From contig DYPB01000033.1 in NCBI GenBank assembly GCA_020720185.1, forward strand, positions 2,652-16,599: a DNA stretch of 13,948 nt, in the 5' to 3' direction. A program made the translations under genes and the position numbers. This stretch comes from Flavobacterium psychrophilum (lineage in GTDB: Bacteria > Bacteroidota > Bacteroidia > Flavobacteriales > Flavobacteriaceae). The notes beneath the pieces were generated by a model, which saw only the letters and a list, made by a program, of their open reading frames with translations, searched no databases and was not told the origin of the DNA. How positions within the stretch are numbered: position 1 is the stretch's first letter; each line of letters starts with the position of its first letter. Shown one piece after another: positions 7,931 to 13,948 of this stretch.

Positions 7931-8002
7931 TAGCCCCGATTGAAGCAAGTATCCTTTTGGTGAACCTTTTAGGTTTATCAAAAGATACTGCTGAAAGCGG
8001 GA
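7931..8002 (+). ncRNA. Structured RNA candidate, resembling the Flavo-1 motif
   Basis: An outer stem CCCG (7935-7938) with CGGG (7998-8001) encloses an asymmetric internal loop. Next come AGC/GCT (7944-7946 with 7990-7992) and AGTATC/GATACT (7948-7953 with 7984-7989). After a bulged C7954 a 13-pair stem follows, 7955-7967 with 7971-7983, closed by a TTT loop. Two pairs of that stem (G7960-U7978 and G7962-U7976) are G-U only in a plus-strand transcript; on the other strand they would be C-A mismatches, which favours the plus strand. The flanks AGCCCCGATTGAAGC and GCTGAAAGCGGGA resemble intergenic elements I remember from Flavobacteria and the Flavo-1 RNA family, whose function is unknown. The family assignment is from memory. 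A plus-strand transcript could end at the hairpin at 8055-8085. I found no convincing plus promoter. Confidence 0.55.
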
Positions 8003-8038
8003 AATACATTAATAAATATGCCAAATGTTCTGCTTTTG

Positions 8039-8046
8039 CAAATATA
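8039..8046 (-). promoter_or_regulatory. Possible -7 box for ftsY
   Basis: TATATTTG on the minus strand matches TAnnTTTG exactly and lies just past the ribosomal terminator. No TTG is found at the proper distance upstream, where the terminator stem sits. If used, the ftsY leader would be about 280 bases and would contain the complement of the 7931-8002 element. Confidence 0.25.
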
Positions 8047-8051
8047 TAAAC

Positions 8052-8085
8052 AAAAAAACTACTTTCATATTTTGAAAGTAGTTTT
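8052..8085 (-). terminator. Intrinsic terminator of the rpmB-rpmG-DUF4295 operon
   Basis: AAAACTACTTTC (8055-8066) and GAAAGTAGTTTT (8074-8085) form a perfect 12-pair stem with a seven-base loop. On the minus strand it ends in a run of seven T (8058-8052), 22 bases past the DUF4295 stop. Four T on the plus side mean it may also stop plus-strand transcripts. Confidence 0.85.
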
Positions 8086-8107
8086 GTGTAAAATTTATTT
8101 TTGTGAA

Positions 8108-8260
8108 TTATTTCTTTTTCAAGAATTCATCAACTTCTTCTGGAGTCATAATTGATTCTACAAAAGTATAAGCTCCTGTTTTTGGAGATTTTACCATTTT
8201 AATGGCTTTTGATAATCTTTTTGAAGCTGTTTGTAACGATGCTACGGTTTTCTTTGCCAT
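8108..8260 (-). CDS. DUF4295 family small basic protein, Bacteroidota ribosomal-operon protein
   Basis: A 50-residue basic protein with ATG at 8260-8258 and TAA at 8110-8108. It begins MAKKTVASLQTASKRLSKAI, continues KSPKTGAYTFVESIM and ends in KKK, matching the very conserved DUF4295 family confined to Bacteroidota. It starts six bases after the rpmG stop, so it is the third gene of rpmB-rpmG-DUF4295. High basic content and position point to a ribosome component. I recall that the cryo-EM structure of the Flavobacterium johnsoniae ribosome showed a phylum-specific large-subunit protein named bL38 and believe it is this family, but I am not certain of that identity. A strong terminator follows. 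Confidence 0.9.
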   Translation of the reverse strand: MAKKTVASLQTASKRLSKAIKMVKSPKTGAYTFVESIMTPEEVDEFLKKK

Positions 8261-8266
8261 GTTTTC

Positions 8267-8449
8267 TTATTTTATTTCTTTGTGTACTGTTACTCTTTTC
8301 AAGATAGGATTGAATTTTTTAATTTCTAATCTGTCTGGAGTATTTTTTTTGTTCTTTGTAGTTATGTATCGAGAAGTACCAGCAACACCAGTTGTTTTGT
8401 GTTCTGTACATTCTAAAATTACTTGTATTCTATTACCTTTCTTTGCCAT
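8267..8449 (-). CDS. rpmG: 50S ribosomal protein L33 (bL33)
   Basis: 60 residues with the typical L33 core: [12 protein letters not shown] near the start, then [23 protein letters not shown] split over the middle, and a basic end. It sits near the E site of the large ribosomal subunit. Only one cysteine is present (Cys14), so the two CxxC zinc pairs of the zinc-binding form are missing; this is the zinc-independent type. It lies 22 bases after rpmB and six before the DUF4295 gene, in one operon. Confidence 0.96.
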   Translation of the reverse strand: MAKKGNRIQVILECTEHKTTGVAGTSRYITTKNKKNTPDRLEIKKFNPILKRVTVHKEIK

Positions 8450-8471
8450 TTTATTTTATAATTTTAAGAAA

Positions 8472-8708
8472 TTATTTAATAAATCCTTCTGTCTGTGCTT
8501 TTTTCAAAACAGCAGATAATCCGTTTTTATTGATTGTTTTAATAGTTGATGCAGCTACTCTTAATGTAATCCATCTGTCCTCCTCGGCAAGATAGAATCG
8601 TTTTTTAAGTAAATTTACTGAAAACTTTCTTTTTGTTTTATTCATCGCATGAGAAACATTGTTTCCTACCATTGCTCTTTTCCCTGTAAGGTCGCAAACT
8701 CTTGACAT
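8472..8708 (-). CDS. rpmB: 50S ribosomal protein L28 (bL28)
   Basis: 78 residues, the usual length, starting [20 protein letters not shown], the standard bL28 beginning, with the family features [15 protein letters not shown] and [17 protein letters not shown] later on. It is a large-subunit protein needed for assembly and subunit joining. It is the first gene of its operon: a promoter-like pair lies upstream at 8748-8781, and L33 and the DUF4295 protein follow closely. The residues before the ATG (ATAAATACA) are A-rich without a Shine-Dalgarno motif. Confidence 0.97.
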   Translation of the reverse strand: MSRVCDLTGKRAMVGNNVSHAMNKTKRKFSVNLLKKRFYLAEEDRWITLRVAASTIKTINKNGLSAVLKKAQTEGFIK

Positions 8709-8747
8709 TGTATTTATCTTTTATTTTCGTTATTCAAAATCAGGGTG

Positions 8748-8781
8748 CAAAGAAACAAAAAATAAACCATACAAACAAAAA
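8748..8781 (-). promoter_or_regulatory. Promoter of the rpmB-rpmG-DUF4295 operon
   Basis: On the minus strand a TTTTTG (8781-8776, -33) and TTTCTTTG (8755-8748, -7, one base off TAnnTTTG) are separated by exactly 20 bases, giving a leader of about 40 bases. The upstream word itself, TATTTTTG (8783-8776), is an exact -7 match, so a start about 30 bases further upstream is also possible. The region lies just past the cinA stop. Confidence 0.45.
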
Positions 8782-8785
8782 TATT

Positions 8786-10036
8786 TTAAATATTTTTTAA
8801 AATTTCTTTTTGGAGGATCTCTAATGATTTATTTACTGCTCTATCTATCACTTTATCACGAGGTTGTCCAAAATTATACTCTTCGACAATAACTTCGTTT
8901 GGGGTTGCTAATGCTATAAAAACTACACCTACTTCCGATTCTTTATCTCCTTTTGTTGGTCCTGCATTGCCTGTTGTGGCTATTGCATAGTCAGTTTTCA
9001 TTATTTTCTGAACATTTATGGCCATCATTTTTGCAACTTCACTACTAACTACGGAGTTTTCTGTAATTATTTCTTTGGATAGTCCTAAAACATCAATTTT
9101 TATTTGTGTTGAGTATGCAATTATGCTTCCAATAAAATATTTTGATGCTCCAGGAATCGAAGAAATTATATGTGCAATTTTCCCTCCTGTGCAACTCTCT
9201 GCTGTGGCTATTGTTTTGTTTGTTTGTGTTAATAATCTTCCAACAACGACTTGAATTGTTTCTGAATCGTCAAAACCTACTATAATATCGCCAATTATTT
9301 GGGTTAATTTTTGTACATTTTTGTCAATGTTTTTTTCTAAAAAATCTTTGTCTGTTCCTCGTGCGGATAATCTTAATCGTACTCGACCAGGGCTTGGCAA
9401 ATAGGCTAATTTTATAAAACTTGGTAAATTATTTTCCCATTTTTCTATCTTTTCGGCAATTAAACTTTCACCCATTCCGTAGGTTAAAATTGTTTTGTGT
9501 ATTATATATGGTCGTTCATATTCTCTTACAATTTTTGGAATTATCTCATTTTCAAGAAGATATTTCATTTCATAAGGCACTCCTGGTAGAGAAATAAAAA
9601 CAGTATTTTCTTTTTTAATCCACATTCCTGGGGCTGTTCCCATTGTATTAGGCAAAACGGTGCATTTTGAAGGTACAAGTGCCTGATCTTTATTTAATTG
9701 CGATATTGGTCGTTTGTAAAATTGTTCTATTAATTGTGTTACATGTTCTAAAACGGAGTCATCTTGAATTAATTGATCTTCAAAATATTCGCAAATTGTA
9801 TGTTTGGTTATATCGTCTTTTGTTGGTCCTAAACCTCCTGTAATAATTACCAAATCAACTTTGTTTTGCAAACTTGCAAAGGTATCCAGAATATGTTTTT
9901 TATTATCTGATATTGAAATCATTTCTGTAATCTCAACACCAATTTTATCTAAAGACTTGGCAATAAACCCTGAATTAGTATCCGTTATTTGTCCTATTAA
10001 TATTTCGTCACCGATGGTTAGTATAGTTGCTTTCAT
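8786..10036 (-). CDS. cinA: CinA family protein, nicotinamide-nucleotide amidase
   Basis: 416 residues with the two-domain CinA layout. Residues 1-170 form the MoCF-biosynthesis-like (COG1058) domain with [13 protein letters not shown] (9-21), [10 protein letters not shown] (66-75), NTMGTAPG (130-137) and PGVPYEM (151-157). This domain acts as an ADP-ribose pyrophosphatase in studied members. From about 260 the C-terminal PncC domain follows, with ESCTGG (280-285) and [10 protein letters not shown] (355-364). PncC deamidates nicotinamide mononucleotide to nicotinic acid mononucleotide, recycling NAD by-products. The older competence or damage-inducible label comes from Streptococcus and says little here. 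The gene starts two bases after the FAH gene stop, so they are translated from one message. Its stop abuts the rpmB promoter. Confidence 0.94.
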   Translation of the reverse strand: MKATILTIGDEILIGQITDTNSGFIAKSLDKIGVEITEMISISDNKKHILDTFASLQNKVDLVIITGGLGPTKDDITKHTICEYFEDQLIQDDSVLEHVTQLIEQFYKRPISQLNKDQALVPSKCTVLPNTMGTAPGMWIKKENTVFISLPGVPYEMKYLLENEIIPKIVREYERPYIIHKTILTYGMGESLIAEKIEKWENNLPSFIKLAYLPSPGRVRLRLSARGTDKDFLEKNIDKNVQKLTQIIGDIIVGFDDSETIQVVVGRLLTQTNKTIATAESCTGGKIAHIISSIPGASKYFIGSIIAYSTQIKIDVLGLSKEIITENSVVSSEVAKMMAINVQKIMKTDYAIATTGNAGPTKGDKESEVGVVFIALATPNEVIVEEYNFGQPRDKVIDRAVNKSLEILQKEILKNI

Positions 10037-10038
10037 TT

Positions 10039-10650
10039 TTATTTTACATTAATGCTAAACATTTTTTCTCCTTCCAAAAATCCTTCCAAAACATCGTTTT
10101 CTGCAACAGCTTCAACACCTTCTGGCGTTCCTGTAAAAATTATATCGCCAATTTTTAGGGTAAAATATTTAGAAACCTCAGCAATTATTTCATCAATATT
10201 CCATAACATCATTTTGGTATTTCCTTTTTGAACTGTTTTTCCATTGTTTGTCAATTCAAAATTTAGGTTTTCTATTGATTTGTATTTACTTTTTGATACA
10301 AATTCGCCAATAACCGCCGACCCATCAAAGGCTTTTGCTTTTTCCCAAGGTAGGCCTTTATCTTTTAATTTTTGTTGTAAATCTCTAGCGGTAAAGTCAA
10401 TGCCAACCGAAATTTCGTCGTAATATTTATGAGCAAATTTGGTATCAATATACTTACCAATTTTATTTATTTTAATTATAATTTCTATTTCGTGATGAAT
10501 ATCGTTGCTAAATTCGGGGATTACAAATGGGTGTTGCTTGAGTAATATTGCAGAATCTGGCTTCATAAAAATAACAGGTTCACTGGGGCGTTCGTTACCT
10601 AATTCTTCAATATGCTTAACATAATTTCGTCCTATACAGATGAGTTTCAT
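10039..10650 (-). CDS. Fumarylacetoacetate hydrolase (FAH) family protein
   Basis: 203 residues, a short FAH-family protein of the acylpyruvase / oxaloacetate decarboxylase (FAHD1-like) size. It begins [19 protein letters not shown]. The metal ligands are visible: Glu54 and Glu56 in HHEIEII and Asp85 in [15 protein letters not shown] (106-112) and TGTPEGV (173-179) are the other family signatures. Members bind Mg or Mn and cleave or decarboxylate short oxo-acids; the actual substrate cannot be read from sequence. It is coupled to cinA with a two-base gap. A hairpin-forming repeat in the 49 bases upstream separates it from the exonuclease gene. Confidence 0.92.
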   Translation of the reverse strand: MKLICIGRNYVKHIEELGNERPSEPVIFMKPDSAILLKQHPFVIPEFSNDIHHEIEIIIKINKIGKYIDTKFAHKYYDEISVGIDFTARDLQQKLKDKGLPWEKAKAFDGSAVIGEFVSKSKYKSIENLNFELTNNGKTVQKGNTKMMLWNIDEIIAEVSKYFTLKIGDIIFTGTPEGVEAVAENDVLEGFLEGEKMFSINVK

Positions 10651-10699
10651 AGTAGTCGCAAGTCAAAAGTCGTAAGTTGTTTGACTTACGACTAAATTT
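10651..10699. repeat. Hairpin and heptamer-like repeats between the exonuclease and FAH genes
   Basis: AGTCGTAAGT (10668-10677) and ACTTACGACT (10684-10693) form a perfect 10-pair stem around TGTTTG. A competing pairing is also possible: AAGTCAAA (10660-10667) with TTTGACTT (10680-10687), eight pairs, sharing bases with the first stem. The unit AGTCG(T/C)AAGT recurs at 10654-10663. On the minus strand only TTTT follows the stem, so it is a weak terminator at best and could be an attenuator or mRNA-processing site in the FAH leader. Confidence 0.5.
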
Positions 10700-11470
10700 C
10701 TATTTTGTGTTTAATTTTCTTAATTTTATTGCTGTCAAGACTTTTTTTGTATATAACGGAAAATCAGCGTTTTGTATCCAATTATAATAATTTGCTTCCG
10801 AATCTAATATTTCTGTTACTTTTCTGTTTTTATGTTTTCCAAAGGTAAAAATTTCATTATCATCTTTGTCGTAAGCTATCATTCCTGCAAAATCGGCAAT
10901 TTTTTTACGAGTTGTGAATGCTGATAAAGCATTTATATTGTTTTCTAAATCAGGATAACGATCTAATTGTGCTTTCAAAATTTCGTAAGTCGCTTCGGTG
11001 TCAGCAGCTGCGGAATGTGCGTTCTCAAGATTTTTATTGCAATAGAATTTTAATGCTGCACTCAAAGTTCTTTCTTCTTTTTTATGAAAAATATTTTGAA
11101 CATCAACAGAGACTCGATTTTTCATATCAAAATCAACGCCAGCTCTTAACAATTCTTCTGCAAGCAACGGAATGTCAAATCTGTCGGAATTATAGCCTCC
11201 TAAATCGGCATCTTTTATCATATTATGAACCTGCATTGCCAGTTCGCTAAATGTCGGCTCATTAGCAACTTTCTCATTTGTAATTCCGTGTACAGCAGTT
11301 GTTTGTGGCGGAATAGGAATAGTTGGATTAACTAACCATGTTTTACTTTCTTTATTTCCGTTCGGAAAAACTTTAAATATTGATATTTCTACAATTCTAT
11401 CTTTTCCAATCTCAATTCCTGTGGTTTCGAGGTCAAAAAAACAGATGGGTCTGTTAAGTTTTAGTTCCAT
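10700..11470 (-). CDS. DnaQ-like DEDDh 3'-5' exonuclease with C-terminal DUF3820-like domain
   Basis: 256 residues. The nuclease part (about 8-170) has all five DEDDh residues: Asp13 and Glu15 in FFDLETTG, Asp99 in SDRFDIPLL, and His152 and Asp157 in AHSAAADTEAT. Such proteins remove nucleotides from 3' ends using two metal ions and resemble the epsilon proofreading subunit of DNA polymerase III. From about 205 a second small domain, FTFGKHKNRKVTEIL followed by YYNWIQNADFP, looks like the DUF3820 module (named quorum-sensing-regulated virulence factor in Pfam), found at the end of several Bacteroidota exonucleases. No polymerase or helicase part is attached, so the partner is unknown: proofreading or general 3' trimming. 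A -7 box lies 22 bases upstream, overlapping the end of bshC. Confidence 0.9.
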   Translation of the reverse strand: MELKLNRPICFFDLETTGIEIGKDRIVEISIFKVFPNGNKESKTWLVNPTIPIPPQTTAVHGITNEKVANEPTFSELAMQVHNMIKDADLGGYNSDRFDIPLLAEELLRAGVDFDMKNRVSVDVQNIFHKKEERTLSAALKFYCNKNLENAHSAAADTEATYEILKAQLDRYPDLENNINALSAFTTRKKIADFAGMIAYDKDDNEIFTFGKHKNRKVTEILDSEANYYNWIQNADFPLYTKKVLTAIKLRKLNTK

Positions 11471-11491
11471 ATTTTAGTTTATATATTTATG

Positions 11492-11499
11492 CAAATGTA
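11492..11499 (-). promoter_or_regulatory. -7 promoter box for the exonuclease gene
   Basis: TACATTTG on the minus strand matches TAnnTTTG exactly, 22 bases before the exonuclease ATG and just past the bshC stop. The nearest TTG (11517-11515) is only 15 bases upstream, closer than usual. The exonuclease, FAH and cinA genes may therefore be transcribed separately from bshC as well as by read-through. Confidence 0.4.
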
Positions 11500-11505
11500 A
11501 GTTTT

Positions 11506-13080
11506 TTATAATTGCAAAATCATAAAATTTTGCTCTAACGGTTTTAATTTTAATAGTAATTGTTCTATAAAATCATTTCCATATTCCAAATATACTTCAG
11601 AAAAATTAAGTTGTCGTTCTTGCAAAGATTGTTTTGGGAACAATTCGTTTTGCAAATTTATAATTCGTAACAAATGATCTTCTAATTTTCTTTTTTGAGC
11701 TTTTAACAATCTTTTTTCTAACTTTTCTAATCCATTAATTTGTTTCTTTTCTTGTGCTTTTACAGCTCCTACAAACGATTTATCAGTTTGTGTGGCTATC
11801 TCATACAAACTCAAAAATTGGTTTTGCAAATGTTGTTTTTGTATAGAAAAATCTATCTGAAATTCGCTTATTCTTTTTGTATATTGATTCACTAACTCAT
11901 TTTGTTTCATAAATAAATCCCTCCAAGATAGATTTAATTTTTTCAAAATTTCGTCTTGCTTTTGATTGGTTAAAAGCACTGAATTTCTTAAAAGTAACAT
12001 CGGAAAAGTTATTTTATAAGATGCAAATATTTCTTTTAATTGTAGCCAATATGCCAATTCGCCGCCGCCGCCAATATAGCATAAATTTGGTAAAATCACC
12101 TCTTGATATAAGGGTCTCAAAATTACATTCGGGCTGAAATTTTCAGGATTTTTTTCTATTTCTGATAAAATTTCAGATGCTGTAAATTCAATTTTGGTGT
12201 TATTTATTAGATATTTTCCGTTTTTTAAAATAATTCGTTCTCTAATATGCTGGGTTAAATAAAACAAATTAATTTCTCGTGGATTGACTTGTGCTTTGTA
12301 AACTTTTTCTAAAATCGTTTCAGTAACTTTTTCAAAAGATTTCTGATTCAATAATTCATCTTTTATGTAAGGTGCAAATTGTCGTTTTAATTCCTTATCA
12401 TCACCATCAATAATTACTAAACCATATTTTCCGAATAATTTATTGGCTAAAAAACGAGTGGCATCTGCTAGATTTTGATGTTCTAAATAAGCATTTTTAA
12501 AAAGTGTTTTAAGTTCCTCCGCATTTTTAACAGTTCCAATTTGTTTTGAAAAATCATTGAATACGGCATCTATATCATGTAATAAAAATCTTCCTACTGC
12601 CCCACTTTGATTGGTTTTCCAAACTATTTTATGGTCTTTAAAATTAAAATAATTAACCTCTTCAAAATCATGATCTTCGGTTGCCATCCAATAAATTGGC
12701 ACAAAATTTTTATTGGGATATTTTTCTTTTAATTCTTTACAAAGATTTATTGTCGAAACAATTTTATATAAAAAATATAAAGGTCCTGTAAATAAATTTA
12801 ACTGGTGTCCAGTAGTTATCGTAAAAGTATTTGAATCTAAAAGACTGTCAATATTTTGTTTTGTTACATTTGATATTTCAACATTCGTATATTGATTTTT
12901 TAATACCGAAACAATTATTTTTCTATTCTGTTCGTTATAATTTTGTCGTTTCTCTTCAATTTGTTTTTCAAAATTTTCAATATTCGGAAAACGATTGTAC
13001 CATAAATTTAAAGATGGTTTTTCATCTAAATAATCATTAATAATTGGATTGAAATATCCTGATTTTTGATAGGAAATCAT
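11506..13080 (-). CDS. bshC: Bacillithiol biosynthesis cysteine-adding enzyme BshC
   Basis: 524 residues, the normal BshC length. It is thought to join cysteine to glucosaminyl-malate in the last step of making bacillithiol, the low-molecular-weight thiol used in place of glutathione. Recognisable conserved blocks are TTGHQLNLFTGPLYFLYK (89-106), PIYWMATEDHDFEEVN (128-143) and GGGGELAYW (337-345). The long charged stretch at about 380-485 fits the coiled coil through which the protein dimerises. Its presence predicts BshA and BshB elsewhere in the genome. The ATG is preceded after 11 bases by a -7 promoter box, giving a very short leader. The gene heads the minus-strand run bshC, exonuclease, FAH, cinA. 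Confidence 0.95.
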   Translation of the reverse strand: MISYQKSGYFNPIINDYLDEKPSLNLWYNRFPNIENFEKQIEEKRQNYNEQNRKIIVSVLKNQYTNVEISNVTKQNIDSLLDSNTFTITTGHQLNLFTGPLYFLYKIVSTINLCKELKEKYPNKNFVPIYWMATEDHDFEEVNYFNFKDHKIVWKTNQSGAVGRFLLHDIDAVFNDFSKQIGTVKNAEELKTLFKNAYLEHQNLADATRFLANKLFGKYGLVIIDGDDKELKRQFAPYIKDELLNQKSFEKVTETILEKVYKAQVNPREINLFYLTQHIRERIILKNGKYLINNTKIEFTASEILSEIEKNPENFSPNVILRPLYQEVILPNLCYIGGGGELAYWLQLKEIFASYKITFPMLLLRNSVLLTNQKQDEILKKLNLSWRDLFMKQNELVNQYTKRISEFQIDFSIQKQHLQNQFLSLYEIATQTDKSFVGAVKAQEKKQINGLEKLEKRLLKAQKRKLEDHLLRIINLQNELFPKQSLQERQLNFSEVYLEYGNDFIEQLLLKLKPLEQNFMILQL

Positions 13081-13091
13081 ACTTTTTTTTG

Positions 13092-13099
13092 CAAAAATA
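13092..13099 (-). promoter_or_regulatory. -7 promoter box for bshC
   Basis: TATTTTTG on the minus strand matches TAnnTTTG exactly. It ends 11 bases before the bshC ATG, so the message would have a leader of only about eight bases. No TTG is found at the expected -33 distance, which lowers confidence. Confidence 0.35.
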
Positions 13100-13195
13100 C
13101 AACTAATACCATTTATATATATAATAAGATAGTCTAAACTTTTGTCTGTTTGAGCAATTAGGAAACTCGGTTTTCAGCCTGTATGGCTTTTTCAT

Positions 13196-13225
13196 AAAAA
13201 AAACCGAACTGGAGGGTTCGGTTTT
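13196..13225 (-). terminator. Intrinsic terminator after the DUF6261 gene
   Basis: AAAACCGAAC (13200-13209) and GTTCGGTTTT (13216-13225) pair perfectly over 10 bases around a TGGAGG loop. On the minus strand the stem runs into eight consecutive T (13203-13196). It insulates bshC from the DUF6261 gene upstream. Confidence 0.85.
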
Positions 13226-13234
13226 AGGGTACTG

Positions 13235-13257
13235 AAAACATTGGCATTATGCCAGTG
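13235..13257 (-). terminator. Second hairpin just past the DUF6261 stop
   Basis: CATTGGCA (13239-13246) and TGCCAGTG (13250-13257) form an eight-pair stem with one G-T pair and a three-base loop, one base past the stop codon. Four T follow on the minus strand. It is weaker than the hairpin 10 bases further on, and may protect the transcript end or add to termination. Confidence 0.45.
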
Positions 13258-13258
13258 C

Positions 13259-13948
13259 CTATGTTGTAGCAGCCCCATCTCGTCGTGCAAGCATATCGGA
13301 GTAATATTTTCTAATCGTGTTAATAATATCCAAAATACTGTTATAATAGGCATTATTGGGTTGCCCTTCGGTAGCATTAGTTAATGATAACACATAACCA
13401 ATATAGGCATTATAATTCGCTATCATCGTTTTACGAATTGCTTTGGCATTATAACTTGTAGTACTTGCAACGGTTGTACTTCGGGTTGAGAATAAATCTT
13501 TGAAAGCCAAATTATCAGCACTCAATTCAGCAATTAATCCGCCCATGCCTAATGTGGTAACGGCAGTGGCATAAATGGGTTTGCCAAGTTCTGTTACAAA
13601 ATTTTCGATGGCATTCGTCTCTGCTTCATAATTAAAAACATCAATATTTTTATAAGCATCAAAAGGTATTTTTAAAGTTTTATAGGCGGCTTTTTCGGCA
13701 GCGTTTTTGGTTCTACTAAAACTTTTTAATTTCATATTTAACGACCAATACGAGTCGTCTCGTGCATTGTCCAACAATTCCAAAGCATCGGTTTCTTGTT
13801 GTTTTCTAATTTGTATTAATGCCAAATCCATCAAACCGCTATCGGCTGTAAGTTTATTGATGTAATTTTGAATAATAGCATCGGTGGTTAAATTAATGTT
13901 TGCTGTATTCAAATCATCAATATTCCGTTTAATTAATTGTCCTGCTTC
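13259..13948 (-). CDS. DUF6261 family protein, C-terminal part (cut by window edge)
   Basis: The frame is open from the right edge to a TAG at 13261-13259, giving the last 229 residues; the true start lies outside the window. No ATG occurs early in this visible frame, and the chain reads through the edge as EAGQLIKRNIDDLNTANI, so it is clearly incomplete. It is largely helical: SYWSLNMKLKSFSRTKNAAE, then a segment LGKPIYATAVTTLGMGGLIAELSADN and FKDLFSTRSTT. This pattern (paired helices, a Leu-Gly segment, a ...LF..R tail motif) fits DUF6261, a Bacteroidota family of unknown function often found in several copies; the assignment is from memory. There is no membrane segment in the visible part. 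Two hairpins follow the stop. Confidence 0.7.
   Translation of the reverse strand, partial: EAGQLIKRNIDDLNTANINLTTDAIIQNYINKLTADSGLMDLALIQIRKQQETDALELLDNARDDSYWSLNMKLKSFSRTKNAAEKAAYKTLKIPFDAYKNIDVFNYEAETNAIENFVTELGKPIYATAVTTLGMGGLIAELSADNLAFKDLFSTRSTTVASTTSYNAKAIRKTMIANYNAYIGYVLSLTNATEGQPNNAYYNSILDIINTIRKYYSDMLARRDGAATT

Larger units (their letters stand above)
7753..8107. other. 355-base non-coding spacer between ftsY and the ribosomal operon
   Basis: No credible protein frame lies here. It contains a structured-RNA candidate (7931-8002), a possible minus-strand promoter box for ftsY (8039-8046) and the strong terminator of the ribosomal operon (8052-8085). The remainder, 7753-7930, is AT-rich with no feature I can support. 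Confidence 0.7.

Noticed and set aside
8202..8892. Plus-strand frames across the ribosomal genes (8202-8519, 8392-8595, 8659-8892)
   Set aside because: They are antisense to well-conserved L28, L33 and DUF4295 genes. Their hydrophobic look comes from reversed Lys codons (AAA/AAG read as TTT/CTT).
13173..13192. AGCC/GGCT hairpin followed by five T on the plus strand as a terminator
   Set aside because: The stem is only four pairs and no plus-strand gene lies upstream to be terminated.
13192..13377. 61-residue minus-strand frame overlapping the DUF6261 3' end
   Set aside because: It overlaps a better gene in another frame and runs through the terminator stem.
13910..13912. TTG as the start codon of the DUF6261 gene
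   Set aside because: The frame stays open to the right edge with family-like sequence before the TTG, so the gene is simply cut by the window.
1..13948. CRISPR array, tRNA, rRNA, transposase or integrase
   Set aside because: I saw no regularly spaced repeats, no tRNA-like cloverleaf and no recombinase motifs anywhere in the window.

Overview
The window is AT-rich, gene-dense chromosomal DNA from a member of the Bacteroidota, probably Flavobacteriia or a close relative. The evidence is the rpmB-rpmG-DUF4295 ribosomal cluster followed by ftsY, bacillithiol enzyme BshC, a DUF6261 protein, several matches to the Bacteroidota -7 promoter box TAnnTTTG, and start codons preceded by A-rich sequence instead of Shine-Dalgarno motifs. 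Nearly everything is on the minus strand. The one convincing plus-strand protein gene is a small membrane-anchored protein at 3793-4311.

Left part (1-4311): the first 423 residues of what looks like a single-chain type IIG restriction-modification enzyme run off the left edge. Behind it in the same direction lies a complete PcrA/UvrD helicase carrying a GC-rich, Pro-rich in-frame repeat near its C-terminus. Divergent from pcrA, with overlapping promoter boxes, is the small membrane-anchored coiled-coil protein.

Middle (4312-8708): a convergent terminator is followed by an exported M1 zinc aminopeptidase, an unlisted 57-residue two-helix membrane protein directly after ftsY, ftsY itself, a 355-base spacer, and the operon rpmB-rpmG-DUF4295. 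The spacer holds a strong terminator and a structured-RNA candidate resembling the Flavo-1 motif, whose G-U pairs favour the plus strand.

Right part (8786-13948): cinA, a FAH-family hydrolase, a DnaQ-type exonuclease with a C-terminal DUF3820-like domain, and bshC form a minus-strand run transcribed from bshC toward cinA. It includes a small alternative-hairpin repeat between the exonuclease and FAH genes. At the right edge is the C-terminal part of a DUF6261 protein followed by two hairpins, the second a clear terminator.

Most of the window is housekeeping: protein targeting, ribosome, nucleotide repair, DNA repair and low-molecular-weight thiol synthesis. The accessory component is the restriction-modification gene. 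I found no CRISPR array, transposase, tRNA or rRNA. The least explained items are the 7931-8002 RNA candidate, the pcrA repeat insertion, and a 15-base box shared by the leaders of the restriction gene and the FAH gene.
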